Shown one piece after another: positions 1-15,466 of a stretch of 64,000 bases of DNA. The position numbers and the translations under genes were made by a program. The stretch spans positions 434,001 to 498,000 of the forward strand of contig NZ_CABVIX010000002.1 in assembly GCF_902498185.1 (NCBI RefSeq). Reading direction: 5' to 3'. The notes under the pieces are model-generated. The model searched no databases. It was not told the origin of the DNA and saw only the letters and a list, made by a program, of their open reading frames with translations. How positions within the stretch are numbered: the stretch's first letter is position 1; each line of letters opens with the position of its first letter. The DNA is from Pseudomonas fluorescens. GTDB taxonomy: Bacteria > Pseudomonadota > Gammaproteobacteria > Pseudomonadales > Pseudomonadaceae.

Positions 1-541
1 CCGCCGCATCGATGCCGTAGGCGCGGTTACCCAGGTAGATCTTGTTGACGTAGAGCTCAAGGATCTCGTCCTTGGTCAGCTGGCGCTCGATCTGCAGGGC
101 CAGCAGAATTTCCGTGGTTTTGCGTGAGAAGCTTCGTTCGCTGCTCAGGAAAAAGTTCTTCGCCACCTGCATGGTGATGGTGCTGCCACCGGTCTGGATA
201 TGCCCGGTCTTGACCAGTTGCGTGGCCGCCCGCATCAGGCTGCTCGGGTCGACGCCGTAATGATTGAGGAAATTATCGTCCTCGGCTGACAGAAGCGCCT
301 GAATGAACTGTGGGGGAATTTCCGCGAATCGAATCGGCGAGCGGCGCATCTCGCCAAACTCGGCAATCAACTTGTCGTCGCTGCTGTAGACCCTCAGCGG
401 AATCTGCAACTGGATGCTTCGGAGCGAGTCGACGGACGGCAGGGTGGGGCTAAGATACAGAAACGCGCCGCTCACACCGAGTACGAGCGCGCAGATGACT
501 GCGACGAAAGACCACCAGAAGAACTTCAGCAGGCGTATCAA
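1..541 (-). CDS. mrcA: Penicillin-binding protein 1A, N-terminal part (cut by window edge)
   Basis: Bifunctional class A penicillin-binding protein that polymerises and cross-links peptidoglycan from the inner membrane. The reverse strand reads an N-terminal membrane anchor (LKFFWWSFVAVICALVLG), then the GT51 glycosyltransferase start with the catalytic-Glu motif SAEDDNF and the block GGSTITMQVAKNFFL. About 180 residues are present; the rest lies off the left edge. The start is uncertain. A TTG at 541 gives MIRLLKFFWW, which fits the family N-terminus; an in-frame GTG at 577 would add 12 residues. Neither has a strong ribosome site. The gene is divergent from pilM, the same mrcA/hof arrangement as in enterobacteria. 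Confidence 0.93.
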   Translation of the reverse strand, partial: MIRLLKFFWWSFVAVICALVLGVSGAFLYLSPTLPSVDSLRSIQLQIPLRVYSSDDKLIAEFGEMRRSPIRFAEIPPQFIQALLSAEDDNFLNHYGVDPSSLMRAATQLVKTGHIQTGGSTITMQVAKNFFLSSERSFSRKTTEILLALQIERQLTKDEILELYVNKIYLGNRAYGIDAA

Positions 542-723
542 GGCTTTTGGGTGTCCAGGTTGAAGAGTGGGTTGCACGCGGTCCGGCGGACAGGGAAAAA
601 ACGCTGGGCATTATAAGCATTTTTGCCCCCTCCGGGTGACCGGCGGGGAGGTGCGTGGATCGCGGCAGCCTTCAAGGCGCTTGGCGATCGATGGCTATTT
701 GCGGTGACAAAAAGGGATAAACG

Positions 724-1629
724 ATGCTTGGACGCCTCGGCAAGGATGCCGGTTCACTCCTCGGGCTGGAAATAGCCCCGGACTCCATTCGAATGCTTCA
801 ATTACAGCGCCGGCGCGGGCATTGCCAAGTCAGCGCCTGGGCGCTGGAACCGCTCGATGGCGGTCCGCTGCGCGACGCTTGGGCCAGCGATCCGGCACCC
901 GTGGTAGCCGCCTTGCGCAGGGCCCACCAGCGCACGGGAAGCAAGCAGCGGCGAGTGGCCATCGCACTGCCTGGATCACAGGTCATCAGCAAGGTCCGCC
1001 GTTTGTCGGCGGGTCTCAACGATGTGCAGATGGAAGCGCAAGTGCTGGCCGAAGCTGACCAGTTCATACCCTTTCCCCTCGATGATACCGCGCTGGATTT
1101 CCAAGTGCTGGGGCCTAGCCTCGATCAGCCAGGCTGGGTTGACGTAGCGGTCGCCGCCTGTCGGCAAAGCCATCTTGATCCGCTGGAGCAGATCCTCGCG
1201 CAGGCGGGCCTGCAGGCGCGGCTGGTGGATGTCGACAGCCTGGCGTTGCAGCGCGTCTTGCCCAGCGCGCCGCAGACCCGGGCTGTGGTGCAACTGGAGA
1301 TGGGCCGGGTGGTACTGCATGCATGGCACGCAGGTCCGATCCCCATGCGCCAGGAGCTGCACGCGGTGCCGATAACGCCGGAGAGCATCGAGCAGTGGCT
1401 CCGATGTGTATTGCAGGGTGCGCGGGTCGATGTCCTGCTGTTGGCCGGTGCCGGGGGCGCTTGCGCAAGTTTGCGCGGATTCCTGCAGGACCGCCTGGGC
1501 ATCCCCACGCGAAGGCTTGAGCCGCTGACAGGGCTCGATCTGACGGCCTTGCCAGACGCCGATGACCTCACGCTGGCGCGGGGGGCAATGGCCACGGCCT
1601 GCGGTCTGGCCATGGGAGGGCTGCGCTGA
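724..1629 (+). CDS. pilM: Type IV pilus / DNA-uptake assembly protein PilM
   Basis: Actin-like cytoplasmic ATPase-fold protein that docks PilN on the inner face of the inner membrane in the pilus alignment complex. The N-terminus has the family pattern (LLGLEIAPDSIRMLQL, residues 13-28). At 301 residues it is shorter than canonical PilM (about 350), closer to the competence-type HofM. An AAGGGA-like ribosome site precedes the ATG. It is the first gene of the pilM-N-OP-Q operon; its TGA overlaps the pilN ATG. Divergent from mrcA. Confidence 0.85.
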   Translation: MLGRLGKDAGSLLGLEIAPDSIRMLQLQRRRGHCQVSAWALEPLDGGPLRDAWASDPAPVVAALRRAHQRTGSKQRRVAIALPGSQVISKVRRLSAGLNDVQMEAQVLAEADQFIPFPLDDTALDFQVLGPSLDQPGWVDVAVAACRQSHLDPLEQILAQAGLQARLVDVDSLALQRVLPSAPQTRAVVQLEMGRVVLHAWHAGPIPMRQELHAVPITPESIEQWLRCVLQGARVDVLLLAGAGGACASLRGFLQDRLGIPTRRLEPLTGLDLTALPDADDLTLARGAMATACGLAMGGLR

Positions 1630-2165
1630 TGCTGCGACTGAACCTGCTGCCTTGGCGGGAGCGCCGACGCCTGGCCGCAGTCCGCCGCCTCCAGGCTTCG
1701 CTGGTGGCCGCCGCGCTGTTGGCGCTCTGTGGTGTCCTGGCGCTTGACCAGATCGGGCGCCAGCGCTTGCAGCTACAGGCTCTGGCCCACGATCGTGCCC
1801 AGGCGGAGCTGGTAACGCTGGAGCGGCGGTTGTCCGAAATGGCCGCCCTCGAACAGACTCTTGCCGACGTGCATGAGGAGCAAGCCGTGCTTGCTGGCTT
1901 GCGCGCTGGGAAGGGCGATGCGTTGGCCTTTTTCGAGCAACTTGAGCAAGTATTGCCCGAGGGGGTCTATCTGACGGGCCTGGCACTCAAGGGCGCTGAC
2001 GTGCAGTTGCAGGGCATCGCCACGTCGGGGAGCCTGGTAGCCCAACTGATGCGCAGCCTGCAGACCGCACCGTTGCTGCATGAGGTCGATCTGCAGCAGT
2101 TGCGTAGCGAACCCAGGGGCGAGGCTTTCCGCTTGTCGGCCAGGATGCTGGCGCCCGGATCATGA
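1629..2165 (+). CDS. pilN: Type IV pilus assembly protein PilN
   Basis: Inner-membrane alignment-complex protein that binds PilM through its cytoplasmic N-terminus and pairs with PilO in the periplasm. The hallmark LNLLPWRE lies at residues 4-11, followed by one membrane segment at about 22-41 and a coiled-coil/ferredoxin-like periplasmic part. It starts at TGATG with the end of pilM and overlaps the next gene by ATGA, so the operon is translationally coupled. Confidence 0.85.
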   Translation: MLRLNLLPWRERRRLAAVRRLQASLVAAALLALCGVLALDQIGRQRLQLQALAHDRAQAELVTLERRLSEMAALEQTLADVHEEQAVLAGLRAGKGDALAFFEQLEQVLPEGVYLTGLALKGADVQLQGIATSGSLVAQLMRSLQTAPLLHEVDLQQLRSEPRGEAFRLSARMLAPGS

Positions 2166-3187
2166 GCTTCAGTCTGCATCCCGACTGGCAAGGGCTTGCC
2201 GAGCGTTCAACGCTGTTCAAGGCCGCTTTGCTGGCGTTGGTAATACTGGGTGTGCTGGGGCTCGGATACTGCGTGCGGCTTGATGCATTGCGCGTGGAGC
2301 TGGACATAGCTGCCGGTCATGCCCGGGATCTGCACGCGCAGCGGATGGGCAAAGACCAGCAGGCGCGGCGGTTCACCGAGTTGCAGGCCGCACTGGAGTG
2401 CTCACGCCAGCAGCTGCAGGACACCCGTTGGCGGCTCGCGGCCGGTGGAGACATGGCCGAGCTGCTTGAAGACCTCTCCAGGCTGGGGCGTGAGCATGGC
2501 CTGCTGTTCGAGCAGGTTGACGCGCTGGAGTCGTCCGACGGCGCTGGGTATCGAACGGTCCCCCTGACCTTGCAAATGGTCGGCCGCTACCCGGCCCTGC
2601 GCCTGTGGCTTGACCAATGGCTGGGCCAACTGCGGCTGCTGCGCGTGCAACACTTGCGTATTGGCGCGGTGGACGGAGAGACGGGCCGGCTGCGCATGCA
2701 TATGGCCGTCAACGCCTACCATGCGGACCAACAGGGTCTCGGAATCCCGCGGTCACTGGCTGCCGAGGCCGCTCGTGGCGAAGGCCGGTTGCCGGTCATC
2801 GACCCGTTCCGTCGAAAGACTGGGCAGGTCATCGCCAACTCGCTTGCAAGCGTTCCACTCGAACAGCTGGAGATGGTCGGCAGCCTTGCCCGGCATGGCG
2901 AGCACCAGGCGTTGCTGCGCTTGGCCGGCGCGGTGCATCGGGTGCGAGTAGGGGACCCAGTCGGAGGTGCCGGGGGCCGGGTCAGTCGGATAGACGAACA
3001 GCAGGTAGAAGTGCTTGAACCGGGGTTTGTCGAGGGCCAGGGCTGGCTGGAGCAAGCGCGGTATCTCGTTCTCAGGAAGAGAACGGTCATGGAGGTCACG
3101 GATGAGCTTGAAGGGCATGGCGATGATGGTGTTGCTGGCAACCTTGCCGATGCGGGCAACGACGGCGACACAGGTCACAGCGGATGA
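2162..3187 (+). CDS. Fused PilO-PilP pilus assembly protein
   Basis: A single 341-residue frame covers two proteins that are separate in P. aeruginosa. Residues 1-200 look like PilO: a membrane segment at about 19-38, a coiled coil at 45-110 and a periplasmic ferredoxin-like part. From about residue 214 (DPFRRK) to 309 the sequence is PilP-like (VPLEQLEMVGSL, then a beta-rich domain with VRVGDPVGG and LVLRKR). The lipoprotein signal of free PilP is missing, so the PilP part would be anchored only through the PilO helix. The last 28 residues are acidic and Gly-rich and are encoded inside the pilQ overlap, so they may be tolerated rather than functional. Confidence 0.8.
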   Translation: MSFSLHPDWQGLAERSTLFKAALLALVILGVLGLGYCVRLDALRVELDIAAGHARDLHAQRMGKDQQARRFTELQAALECSRQQLQDTRWRLAAGGDMAELLEDLSRLGREHGLLFEQVDALESSDGAGYRTVPLTLQMVGRYPALRLWLDQWLGQLRLLRVQHLRIGAVDGETGRLRMHMAVNAYHADQQGLGIPRSLAAEAARGEGRLPVIDPFRRKTGQVIANSLASVPLEQLEMVGSLARHGEHQALLRLAGAVHRVRVGDPVGGAGGRVSRIDEQQVEVLEPGFVEGQGWLEQARYLVLRKRTVMEVTDELEGHGDDGVAGNLADAGNDGDTGHSG

Positions 3188-4379
3188 GCTGCTGTCGTTG
3201 AACTTCCAGGACGTGGAGGTGCGTTCGGTGTTGCAGGTGCTTGCAGACTTTGCCGGAATCAACCTGGTGGCCAGTGACTCGGTGCAAGGCAATATCACCC
3301 TGCGCTTGCAGGACGTGCCCTGGGAGCGGGCGTTGGACCTGGTGCTGCGCAGCAAAGGGCTTGGCAGGCGGGAGGAGGGCAACGTGATGCTGGTCGCGCC
3401 CGCTGCCGAGCTGGCCGAACAGGCGCGGGAGGCCCGGCTCGGCCTCGAGCTGGACGCCCAGTTGCAGCCGTTGCAGCGCGAGCTGCTGCCTATCCATCAT
3501 GCCAACGCCGGTGATCTCGCCGAGCTGCTGCTCGCCGCATTGGCCGACGATGGCATTCTCGCCGGCCGCGGCAGCCTGAGCGTCGATGCGCGTACCAACA
3601 CGCTGGTAGCCACCCAGCCCGTCGACCGGCTCGTCGAGCTGCGCCAGCTGGTGGCGCAGCTCGACGTCCCGCTGCGCCAGGTGATGATCGAGGCGCGCAT
3701 CGTCGAGGCCAATGTCGATTATGAGCGCAGCCTGGGTGTGCGCTGGGGGCGGTCGCTCAAGCCTGGGGGCAGCGGCCTGGGTGGCGATGTGTTCGTTGAC
3801 CTGGGCGCCGAACGAGCTGCCGCCAGCGTTGGGGTCGGGCTGCTGCGCAGCGATGTGCTGCTCGACCTTGAGCTCAGCGCCATGGAAAAAAGCGGCAACG
3901 GCGAAATCATCTCACAGCCCAAGGTGGTCACTGCGGACAAGGAAACTGCCAGGATTCTCAAGGGCACAGAGGTGCCATATCAGGAAACCAGCGGCAGCGG
4001 TGCCACGTCGATCTCGTTTCGCGAAGCGTCGCTCTCCCTTGAGGTGACGCCGCAGATAACTCCGGGCAACCGGGTGATCATGGCGGTAAAGGTGACCAAG
4101 GACGAGCCTGACTACCTCAATGCACAGGGCAACGTACCGGCAATCCGCAAGAACGAGGTCAATGCAAAGGTCAGCGTGGGCGATGGCCAGACCATCGTCA
4201 TCGGCGGCGTCTACTCGACGGTGCAAAGTAATGTAGTCGACAAGGTGCCATTTCTGGGCGATCTGCCGTATGTTGGGCGGCTGTTTCGACGCGATGCATT
4301 ACAAGAGAAAAAATCCGAGCTGCTGGTCTTCCTGACTCCGCGTATCATGGGTGACCAGGCGATTGCTGTGAGTCGTTGA
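3102..4379 (+). CDS. pilQ: Short type IV pilus / competence secretin PilQ (HofQ-like)
   Basis: Outer-membrane secretin for pilus extrusion or DNA uptake. The start at 3102 is chosen because GGAGGT (3091-3096) stands five bases upstream and the product then begins with a signal peptide ([19 protein letters not shown]). Order: a secretin/TonB short N-terminal domain at about 35-105, one N1-type ring domain at about 130-205, and the secretin beta-barrel at about 245-420 with [12 protein letters not shown] near the end. At 425 residues it lacks the AMIN domains of long PilQ (over 700) and matches the size of HofQ. It overlaps the previous gene by 86 bases in another frame. Confidence 0.85.
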   Translation: MSLKGMAMMVLLATLPMRATTATQVTADELLSLNFQDVEVRSVLQVLADFAGINLVASDSVQGNITLRLQDVPWERALDLVLRSKGLGRREEGNVMLVAPAAELAEQAREARLGLELDAQLQPLQRELLPIHHANAGDLAELLLAALADDGILAGRGSLSVDARTNTLVATQPVDRLVELRQLVAQLDVPLRQVMIEARIVEANVDYERSLGVRWGRSLKPGGSGLGGDVFVDLGAERAAASVGVGLLRSDVLLDLELSAMEKSGNGEIISQPKVVTADKETARILKGTEVPYQETSGSGATSISFREASLSLEVTPQITPGNRVIMAVKVTKDEPDYLNAQGNVPAIRKNEVNAKVSVGDGQTIVIGGVYSTVQSNVVDKVPFLGDLPYVGRLFRRDALQEKKSELLVFLTPRIMGDQAIAVSR

Positions 4380-4383
4380 TTCT

Positions 4384-4902
4384 GTGCGAAATTTGATACT
4401 TGTAGGGCCGATGGGCGCTGGCAAAAGCACCATTGGGCGCCTGTTGGCCAAAGAGCTGCGCCTGCTGTTCAAGGATTCCGACAAGGAAATCGAACTGCGA
4501 ACCGGCGCCAATATCCCGTGGATCTTCGACAAGGAAGGCGAGCCGGGCTTTCGCGACCGCGAGCAGGCGATGATTGCCGAACTCTGCGGCCTCGATGGCG
4601 TGGTGCTGGCCACTGGTGGCGGAGCCGTGATGCGTGAGGCCAATCGCCGTGCGCTGCATGCCGGCGGACGGGTCGTCTACCTGCACGCGTCGGTCGAGCA
4701 GCAGGTGGGACGCACTGCCCGCGACCGCAACCGGCCCTTGCTGCGAACCGCCAATCCCGAGGCAACCTTGCGCGCCTTGCTGGAGACGCGCGACCCGCTG
4801 TACCGCGAGATCGCCGATCTGGTGGTGGAAACCGACGAGCGGCCGCCACGCATGGTAGTGCTCGATATCCTGGATCGCTTGCAGCAGTTGCCCCCCCGAT
4901 AA
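4384..4902 (+). CDS. aroK: Shikimate kinase
   Basis: Phosphorylates shikimate to shikimate 3-phosphate with ATP, in chorismate synthesis. The P-loop GPMGAGKST lies at residues 8-16. The shikimate-binding Asp is in FKDSDKEIE, the GGGAV motif is at about 79-83, and the lid arginines are in RDRNRPLL. It has a GTG start four bases after the pilQ stop; 172 residues is normal size. The secretin-aroK-aroB-damX order is conserved in gammaproteobacteria. Confidence 0.97.
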   Translation: MRNLILVGPMGAGKSTIGRLLAKELRLLFKDSDKEIELRTGANIPWIFDKEGEPGFRDREQAMIAELCGLDGVVLATGGGAVMREANRRALHAGGRVVYLHASVEQQVGRTARDRNRPLLRTANPEATLRALLETRDPLYREIADLVVETDERPPRMVVLDILDRLQQLPPR

Positions 4903-5001
4903 GCCGGGACTATTCTCGGCGACCTGCCAAGCCGAGGCGGGGCTCAACGTTACCGCGCGGGTCGAGCGTCGATGCCGCGCCCTAGTTCATTGTGGGGATA
5001 C

Positions 5002-6099
5002 ATGCAGACACTTAAGGTCGACCTGGGCGAACGTAGCTACCCGATCTACATTGGCGAAGGCTTGCTGGACCAGTCCGAGCTGCTGGCCCCGCACATCGCG
5101 GGGCGGCAGGTTGCCATCGTCTCCAACGAGACTGTCGCGCCCCTCTATCTCGAACGTCTGTCCCGTACCCTGGGCGCCTATTCGGTATTGCCCGTGGTGC
5201 TGCCCGACGGCGAGGCCTACAAGAACTGGGAAACCCTGCAACTGATCTTCGACGCGCTGCTGACTGCGCGGCATGACCGGCGCACCACGGTTGTCGCCCT
5301 CGGCGGCGGCGTCATCGGTGACATGGCGGGGTTCGCGGCGGCCTGTTATCAGCGTGGCGTGGACTTTATCCAGGTGCCGACCACCCTGTTGTCCCAGGTC
5401 GATTCCTCGGTGGGTGGCAAGACCGGCATCAATCATCCGCTGGGCAAGAACATGGTCGGGGCGTTCTACCAGCCCAACGCCGTGCTGATCGACACCACCA
5501 GCCTGGCCACCTTGCCAGAGCGCGAGCTGTCGGCGGGCCTGGCGGAAGTCATCAAGTACGGCCTGATCTGCGATGAGCCCTTCATGGGTTGGCTCGAAGA
5601 ACACATGACAGCGCTGCGCGGGCTCGATACCGCTGCGCTGACCGAGGCCATTCGCCGCTCCTGCGCCGCCAAGGCGGCTGTGGTTGGCGCGGACGAACGT
5701 GAGTCGGGCGTGCGGGCCACACTGAACCTGGGCCACACCTTTGGCCATGCCATCGAAACCCACATGGGCTATGGCGTCTGGCTGCACGGTGAAGCGGTGT
5801 CGGCAGGCACCGTCATGGCGCTGGAGATGTCGATGCGCCTGGGCTGGATCGACCAGCAGGCGCGTGATCGCGGTATTCGCCTGCTCAAGGATGCAGGTTT
5901 GCCGGTGGTGCCGCCAGAGGAAATGACCCCGGCGCATTTCATGGAGCATATGGCAGTCGACAAGAAGGTCCTCGATGGCCGCCTGCGCCTGGTGCTGTTG
6001 CGCCAGTTGGGCGAGGCCGTGATCACCGACGACTATCCGAAAGAGATTCTTCAGGCCACCCTGGCCGCGGATTACCGCGCGATTGTGGCCCAGCTTTGA
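5002..6099 (+). CDS. aroB: 3-dehydroquinate synthase
   Basis: NAD- and metal-dependent enzyme that cyclises DAHP to 3-dehydroquinate, the second step of the shikimate pathway. The start [18 protein letters not shown] is the family N-terminus and gives 365 residues; the longer reading from 4972 adds ten unsupported residues. Visible motifs are the Gly-rich dinucleotide loop [11 protein letters not shown], the substrate motif [13 protein letters not shown] and metal ligands in [11 protein letters not shown] and HGEAV. It follows aroK by 99 bases. Confidence 0.97.
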   Translation: MQTLKVDLGERSYPIYIGEGLLDQSELLAPHIAGRQVAIVSNETVAPLYLERLSRTLGAYSVLPVVLPDGEAYKNWETLQLIFDALLTARHDRRTTVVALGGGVIGDMAGFAAACYQRGVDFIQVPTTLLSQVDSSVGGKTGINHPLGKNMVGAFYQPNAVLIDTTSLATLPERELSAGLAEVIKYGLICDEPFMGWLEEHMTALRGLDTAALTEAIRRSCAAKAAVVGADERESGVRATLNLGHTFGHAIETHMGYGVWLHGEAVSAGTVMALEMSMRLGWIDQQARDRGIRLLKDAGLPVVPPEEMTPAHFMEHMAVDKKVLDGRLRLVLLRQLGEAVITDDYPKEILQATLAADYRAIVAQL

Positions 6100-6114
6100 G
6101 GTTGTGACAGCGCG

Positions 6115-7710
6115 ATGACTAGTTTGCATGCCGATGAGGCCTTTCTTGGCCACTACCAGTTGAACCACGACCCGTTTGCAGCTCGGGTACCAGGTTTCAA
6201 GTTCTTTCCGGCCCAGCGCAAACCGGTGCTGGGGCAATTGCATCACCTGGCACGTTACAGCCAGCTGATGCTGGTGGTCACAGGCCCCTTGGGCAGCGGC
6301 AAGACGCTGTTGCGCCAGGCCCTGGTGGCCAGCACGAACAAGCAATCGGTGCAGAGCGTGGTGGTATCCACCCGTGGCGTGACCGATGCGGCCAGCGTTC
6401 TGGGGCAGGTGGCCCAGTCGCTAAAGGTCGCCCAGGCGGAAGTCACCCCCATCCTCAGCCAAGTGGTCCAGCTGGCGCTGACCGGCCAGGAAGTCTATTT
6501 GCTGGTGGATGATGCGGAACAACTCGACGAGTCGGCACTCCAAGCGTTGCTGGAGCTGGCGGCGGGCACTCCTGAAGGGCGTCCGCACGTGTTCCTGTTT
6601 GGCGAACCCTCACTGATCGCTGACCTGGATGAGCTCAATGCGGATCAGGAACGTATCCATGTCATCGAGCTTGCCCCATACAGCGAAGAAGAGACCCGCG
6701 AGTACCTCGAACAGCGCCTGGAAGGCGCCGGGCGGGGAATCGAGGTGTTCACCCGTGAGCAGATCGCCGAGATCCACGAACACTCCGATGGCTGGCCTGG
6801 GGCAATCAACCAGGTCGCCCGTGATACCTTGATCGAAGCCATGCTCGCCAGCCGTAACTCGGCCAAGCGACCATCCATGGGGTTCAATATGCCTAAGAAA
6901 CACGTACTGGCACTGTCCGCTGTCGTTGTCGTCGCTGTTGCCGCAGCGGTGCTGATGCCCAAGAAAGGTGACCAGGCGCCGACCGATGCACCTGCGCAGC
7001 AGGCTCAGCTGCCGCTGGGTGAGGGCACGCCTGGCAATGCCCAATCCAACAACGGCAATCCCGCCATCGAATTCTCCGGCTCGTCGCAGCCGCGGCCCCT
7101 ACCCCTGGAAGGCCAGTCGCAGCCAGTGATGCGCGAGCCGCTGGCCCAGGCCGCGGGCATGGGCGAGGGTGAAGAAAGCAGCCCGGCTGGCGAGACCGCG
7201 CTGCAGCCACCGACCGTCACCACTACCGCGCCGCCTCAGGGCATGGCGGCAGGCCCTGCTCCCACCCAGGCGCCTGCGGCCCAGCCTGTACAGCCGACAG
7301 TGCCTGCCGAGAAACCGGCAGCGGCGCCGCCAGCCAAGCCAGTCGCACCCGCTGCGAAACCCGCGCCGGCGCCAGCTCCGACCCAGATTGCCAGCGCCAA
7401 GCCTGCCCAGGCGGCGGCTGCCGGTGGCGGCTGGTATTCGGCTCAGAAACCGGGCAACTACGTTGTGCAGATCCTTGGCACCAGCTCGGAGACATCGGCA
7501 CAGTCGTATGTCAAAGCGCAGGGTGGCGAGTATCGCTATTTCAAGAAGACCCTGCAGGGCAAGCCGCTTTACGTGGTCACATACGGCAGCTTCGCCAGCC
7601 GTGATGCAGCATTGGCTGCAATCAAAAACTTGCCAGCGAAGGTCCAGGCTGGTAAACCTTGGCCTCGTACTGTCGCCAGCGTCCAACAAGAGCTCGCGAC
7701 AGCTCGCTGA
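6115..7710 (+). CDS. damX: DamX-like SPOR-domain cell-division protein with AAA ATPase region
   Basis: Membrane protein recruited to the septum by denuded peptidoglycan. Residues 1-260 form an ExeA/AAA-type ATPase region with Walker A GPLGSGKT at 57-64 and Walker B-like LLVDDAEQL. A single membrane helix follows at about 263-282 (HVLALSAVVVVAVAAAVLM), then a long Pro/Ala/Gln-rich periplasmic linker at about 290-430, then a SPOR domain at about 440-525 (NYVVQILGTSSE, LYVVTYGSF). It is 15 bases after aroB, in the conserved aroKB-damX order; no dam methylase follows here. Two hairpins downstream suggest transcript ends. Confidence 0.9.
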   Translation: MTSLHADEAFLGHYQLNHDPFAARVPGFKFFPAQRKPVLGQLHHLARYSQLMLVVTGPLGSGKTLLRQALVASTNKQSVQSVVVSTRGVTDAASVLGQVAQSLKVAQAEVTPILSQVVQLALTGQEVYLLVDDAEQLDESALQALLELAAGTPEGRPHVFLFGEPSLIADLDELNADQERIHVIELAPYSEEETREYLEQRLEGAGRGIEVFTREQIAEIHEHSDGWPGAINQVARDTLIEAMLASRNSAKRPSMGFNMPKKHVLALSAVVVVAVAAAVLMPKKGDQAPTDAPAQQAQLPLGEGTPGNAQSNNGNPAIEFSGSSQPRPLPLEGQSQPVMREPLAQAAGMGEGEESSPAGETALQPPTVTTTAPPQGMAAGPAPTQAPAAQPVQPTVPAEKPAAAPPAKPVAPAAKPAPAPAPTQIASAKPAQAAAAGGGWYSAQKPGNYVVQILGTSSETSAQSYVKAQGGEYRYFKKTLQGKPLYVVTYGSFASRDAALAAIKNLPAKVQAGKPWPRTVASVQQELATAR

Positions 7711-7720
7711 GATCCCTTCC

Positions 7721-7743
7721 GGGCGGCATCACCCCCGCCGCCC
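7721..7743 (+). terminator. Terminator-like hairpin after damX
   Basis: GGGCGGC (7721-7727), a nine-base loop and GCCGCCC (7737-7743) form a 7-bp GC stem ten bases after the damX stop, followed by TGTTGCT. The T-run is weak, so intrinsic termination is only likely. Confidence 0.5.
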
Positions 7744-7770
7744 TGTTGCTGAGCGACTCCTGAATTTCGT

Positions 7771-7802
7771 CAAGCCTGCTGCGCTAAAGCGCGGCAGGCT
7801 TG
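7771..7802. repeat. 14-bp inverted repeat in the damX-gltB gap
   Basis: CAAGCCTGC (7771-7779) pairs with GCAGGCTTG (7794-7802). Inside it GCGC (7781-7784) pairs with GCGC (7789-7792) around a TAAA loop, with one T/G wobble between the two blocks. No T-run follows on either strand. It may be a second terminator or a transcript-stabilising hairpin. The rest of the 7711-8083 gap holds no gene I can support; it must contain the gltB promoter and leader. Confidence 0.6.
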
Positions 7803-8083
7803 TCTGTCCCAGACTGCCGGCCACAAGCCTCTGTTGCAGTCCAGGCTGAAACGCTTCAGACTCCGGCTGTTCCATAACACGGCAGCAGCCTAAAAACATT
7901 CAAAATTGCGACACAAGCTTTCAATGGTGCGCCATGAAAATTTGTGAGCGCGCCCGTCGCTGTGCAACAATGGTTGCCCATGACCACCGCAAAAAGCTGG
8001 CATTTGATCGGCGTGGATGGTAAGTGGTTGTACTAAAAGAAGATTTGCCTTCGTCGAGAGGCGAACCTGGTGAGAAAGTGTCT

Positions 8084-12529
<4,446 letters not shown>

Positions 12530-12645
12530 GAACAGCTGCAAGTGGCAAGCCTCGAGCTGCGAGTAACGCAGTACGAGGTTTGCCGGGCTTACGTGATCGT
12601 CTTGCAGCTGGCAGCTAGAAGCTTGCAGCTGCTGTTAAGAGGTTT
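12530..12645. repeat. AGCTGCAAG-type imperfect hairpin repeat between gltB and gltD
   Basis: The gap has AACAGCTGCAAG just after gltB and TTGCAGCTGGCAGC plus GCTTGCAGCTGCTGTT just before gltD. The ends pair as a long imperfect stem (AACAGCTGCAAG against AACAGCAGCTGCAAG with a three-base bulge). The same word family recurs at 43868-43963. It sits inside the gltBD transcription unit and could affect RNA processing or the gltB:gltD ratio; that role is inference. Confidence 0.6.
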
Positions 12646-12648
12646 TGA

Positions 12649-14070
<1,422 letters not shown>

Positions 14071-14104
14071 GGCTAAATCTATTGATCCAATCAAGTCGAT
14101 AGAC

Positions 14105-14132
14105 AAAAGGCACGGTAACCACCGTGCCTTTT
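14105..14132 (+). terminator. Rho-independent terminator of gltBD
   Basis: AAAAGGCACGGT (14105-14116), the loop AACC, then ACCGTGCCTTTT (14121-14132): a perfect 12-bp stem ending in four T, 34 bases after the gltD stop. Confidence 0.9.
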
Positions 14133-14179
14133 GCGTTGGTGTCTGAGAAAATGCCTGCACTTTTCTGCCGGATGCCGAC

Positions 14180-15244
14180 ATGACTGCCCTGAAGAACGAT
14201 CGTTTCCTGCGTGCGCTGCTCAAGCAACCCGTGGACGTGACCCCTGTCTGGATGATGCGCCAGGCCGGGCGCTACCTGCCGGAGTACCGCGCCAGCCGCG
14301 CCAAGGCCGGTGACTTCATGAGCCTTTGCATGAACCCGCAGTTCGCCTGCGAAGTCACCCTGCAGCCACTGGACCGCTACCCGCTGGACGCCGCGATCCT
14401 GTTCTCCGACATCCTCACCATCCCCGACGCCATGGGCCAGGGCCTGTACTTCGAGACTGGCGAAGGCCCGCGCTTCAGGAAGGTCGTCAGCACCCTGGCC
14501 GACATCGAAGCCCTGCCGATTCCCGATCCGCACAAGGACCTGGGCTATGTCATGGACGCCGTCAGCACCATCCGCCGCGAGCTCAACGGCCGCGTGCCGC
14601 TGATCGGTTTCTCCGGCAGCCCCTGGACCCTGGCCACCTACATGGTCGAAGGCGGCTCGTCGAAAGACTTCCGCAAGACCAAGGCCATGCTCTACGACAA
14701 CCCCCAGGCCATGCACCTGCTGCTCGACAAGCTAGCGCAATCGGTCACCTGCTATCTCAATGGCCAGATCGAGGCAGGTGCCCAGGCGGTGCAGATCTTC
14801 GATACCTGGGGCGGCAACCTCTCGGCCGCGGCCTACCAGGAGTTCTCGCTGGCCTACATGCGCAAGATCGTCAGTGGCCTGGTCCGCGAGCACGACGGGC
14901 GCAAGGTGCCGGTGATCCTGTTCACCAAGAACGGCGGCCTGTGGCTGGAAAGCATTGCCGAGGCTGGCGCCGATGCCCTGGGTCTGGACTGGACCTGCGA
15001 CATCGGCGACGCTCGCCGCCGCGTGGGGGACAAGGTCGCGCTGCAGGGCAACATGGACCCGACCGTGCTCTACGCCAAGCCCGAGGCGATCCGCCAGGAG
15101 GTAGGGCGCATCCTCGAGAGCTATGGCCAGGGTAGTGGCCATGTGTTCAACCTGGGCCATGGCATCACCCCGGAGGTCGATCCGGAACATGCCGGCGCGT
15201 TCATCCATGCCGTGCATGAGCTGTCGGCACAGTACCACCGCTGA
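14180..15244 (+). CDS. hemE: Uroporphyrinogen decarboxylase
   Basis: Decarboxylates uroporphyrinogen III to coproporphyrinogen III in haem synthesis. Both family signatures are clear: [16 protein letters not shown] (residues 20-35) and [14 protein letters not shown] (about 143-156). The length of 354 residues is standard for this cytoplasmic enzyme. It is monocistronic, between the gltD terminator and a downstream stem-loop. Confidence 0.97.
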   Translation: MTALKNDRFLRALLKQPVDVTPVWMMRQAGRYLPEYRASRAKAGDFMSLCMNPQFACEVTLQPLDRYPLDAAILFSDILTIPDAMGQGLYFETGEGPRFRKVVSTLADIEALPIPDPHKDLGYVMDAVSTIRRELNGRVPLIGFSGSPWTLATYMVEGGSSKDFRKTKAMLYDNPQAMHLLLDKLAQSVTCYLNGQIEAGAQAVQIFDTWGGNLSAAAYQEFSLAYMRKIVSGLVREHDGRKVPVILFTKNGGLWLESIAEAGADALGLDWTCDIGDARRRVGDKVALQGNMDPTVLYAKPEAIRQEVGRILESYGQGSGHVFNLGHGITPEVDPEHAGAFIHAVHELSAQYHR

Positions 15245-15264
15245 TTCGAACCCTTGAACCGGCG

Positions 15265-15293
15265 CCTCGCCAACCTGCAAAGGGTTGGCGAGG
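15265..15293 (+). terminator. Stem-loop after hemE
   Basis: CCTCGCCAACC (15265-15275), a seven-base loop, GGTTGGCGAGG (15283-15293): a perfect 11-bp stem 21 bases after the hemE stop. The T-rich tail (CACTTTGTTTG) is weak, so a terminator is likely but not certain. Confidence 0.65.
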
Positions 15294-15466
15294 AACACTT
15301 TGTTTGTATCTTGATTAATCCCCCCAGCTGTCACTTTTTCCTACAGAACCTCCCAGGCGGCCTCTATAAGCTGCCGCGCTGTCGACCGGGCAGTGCGCTT
15401 CTCCGTGCGTGCTTCAGGACTGCGCAGTACGCCGGTTGTCATCGCACATTGCTTGCCAGGGCCTGT

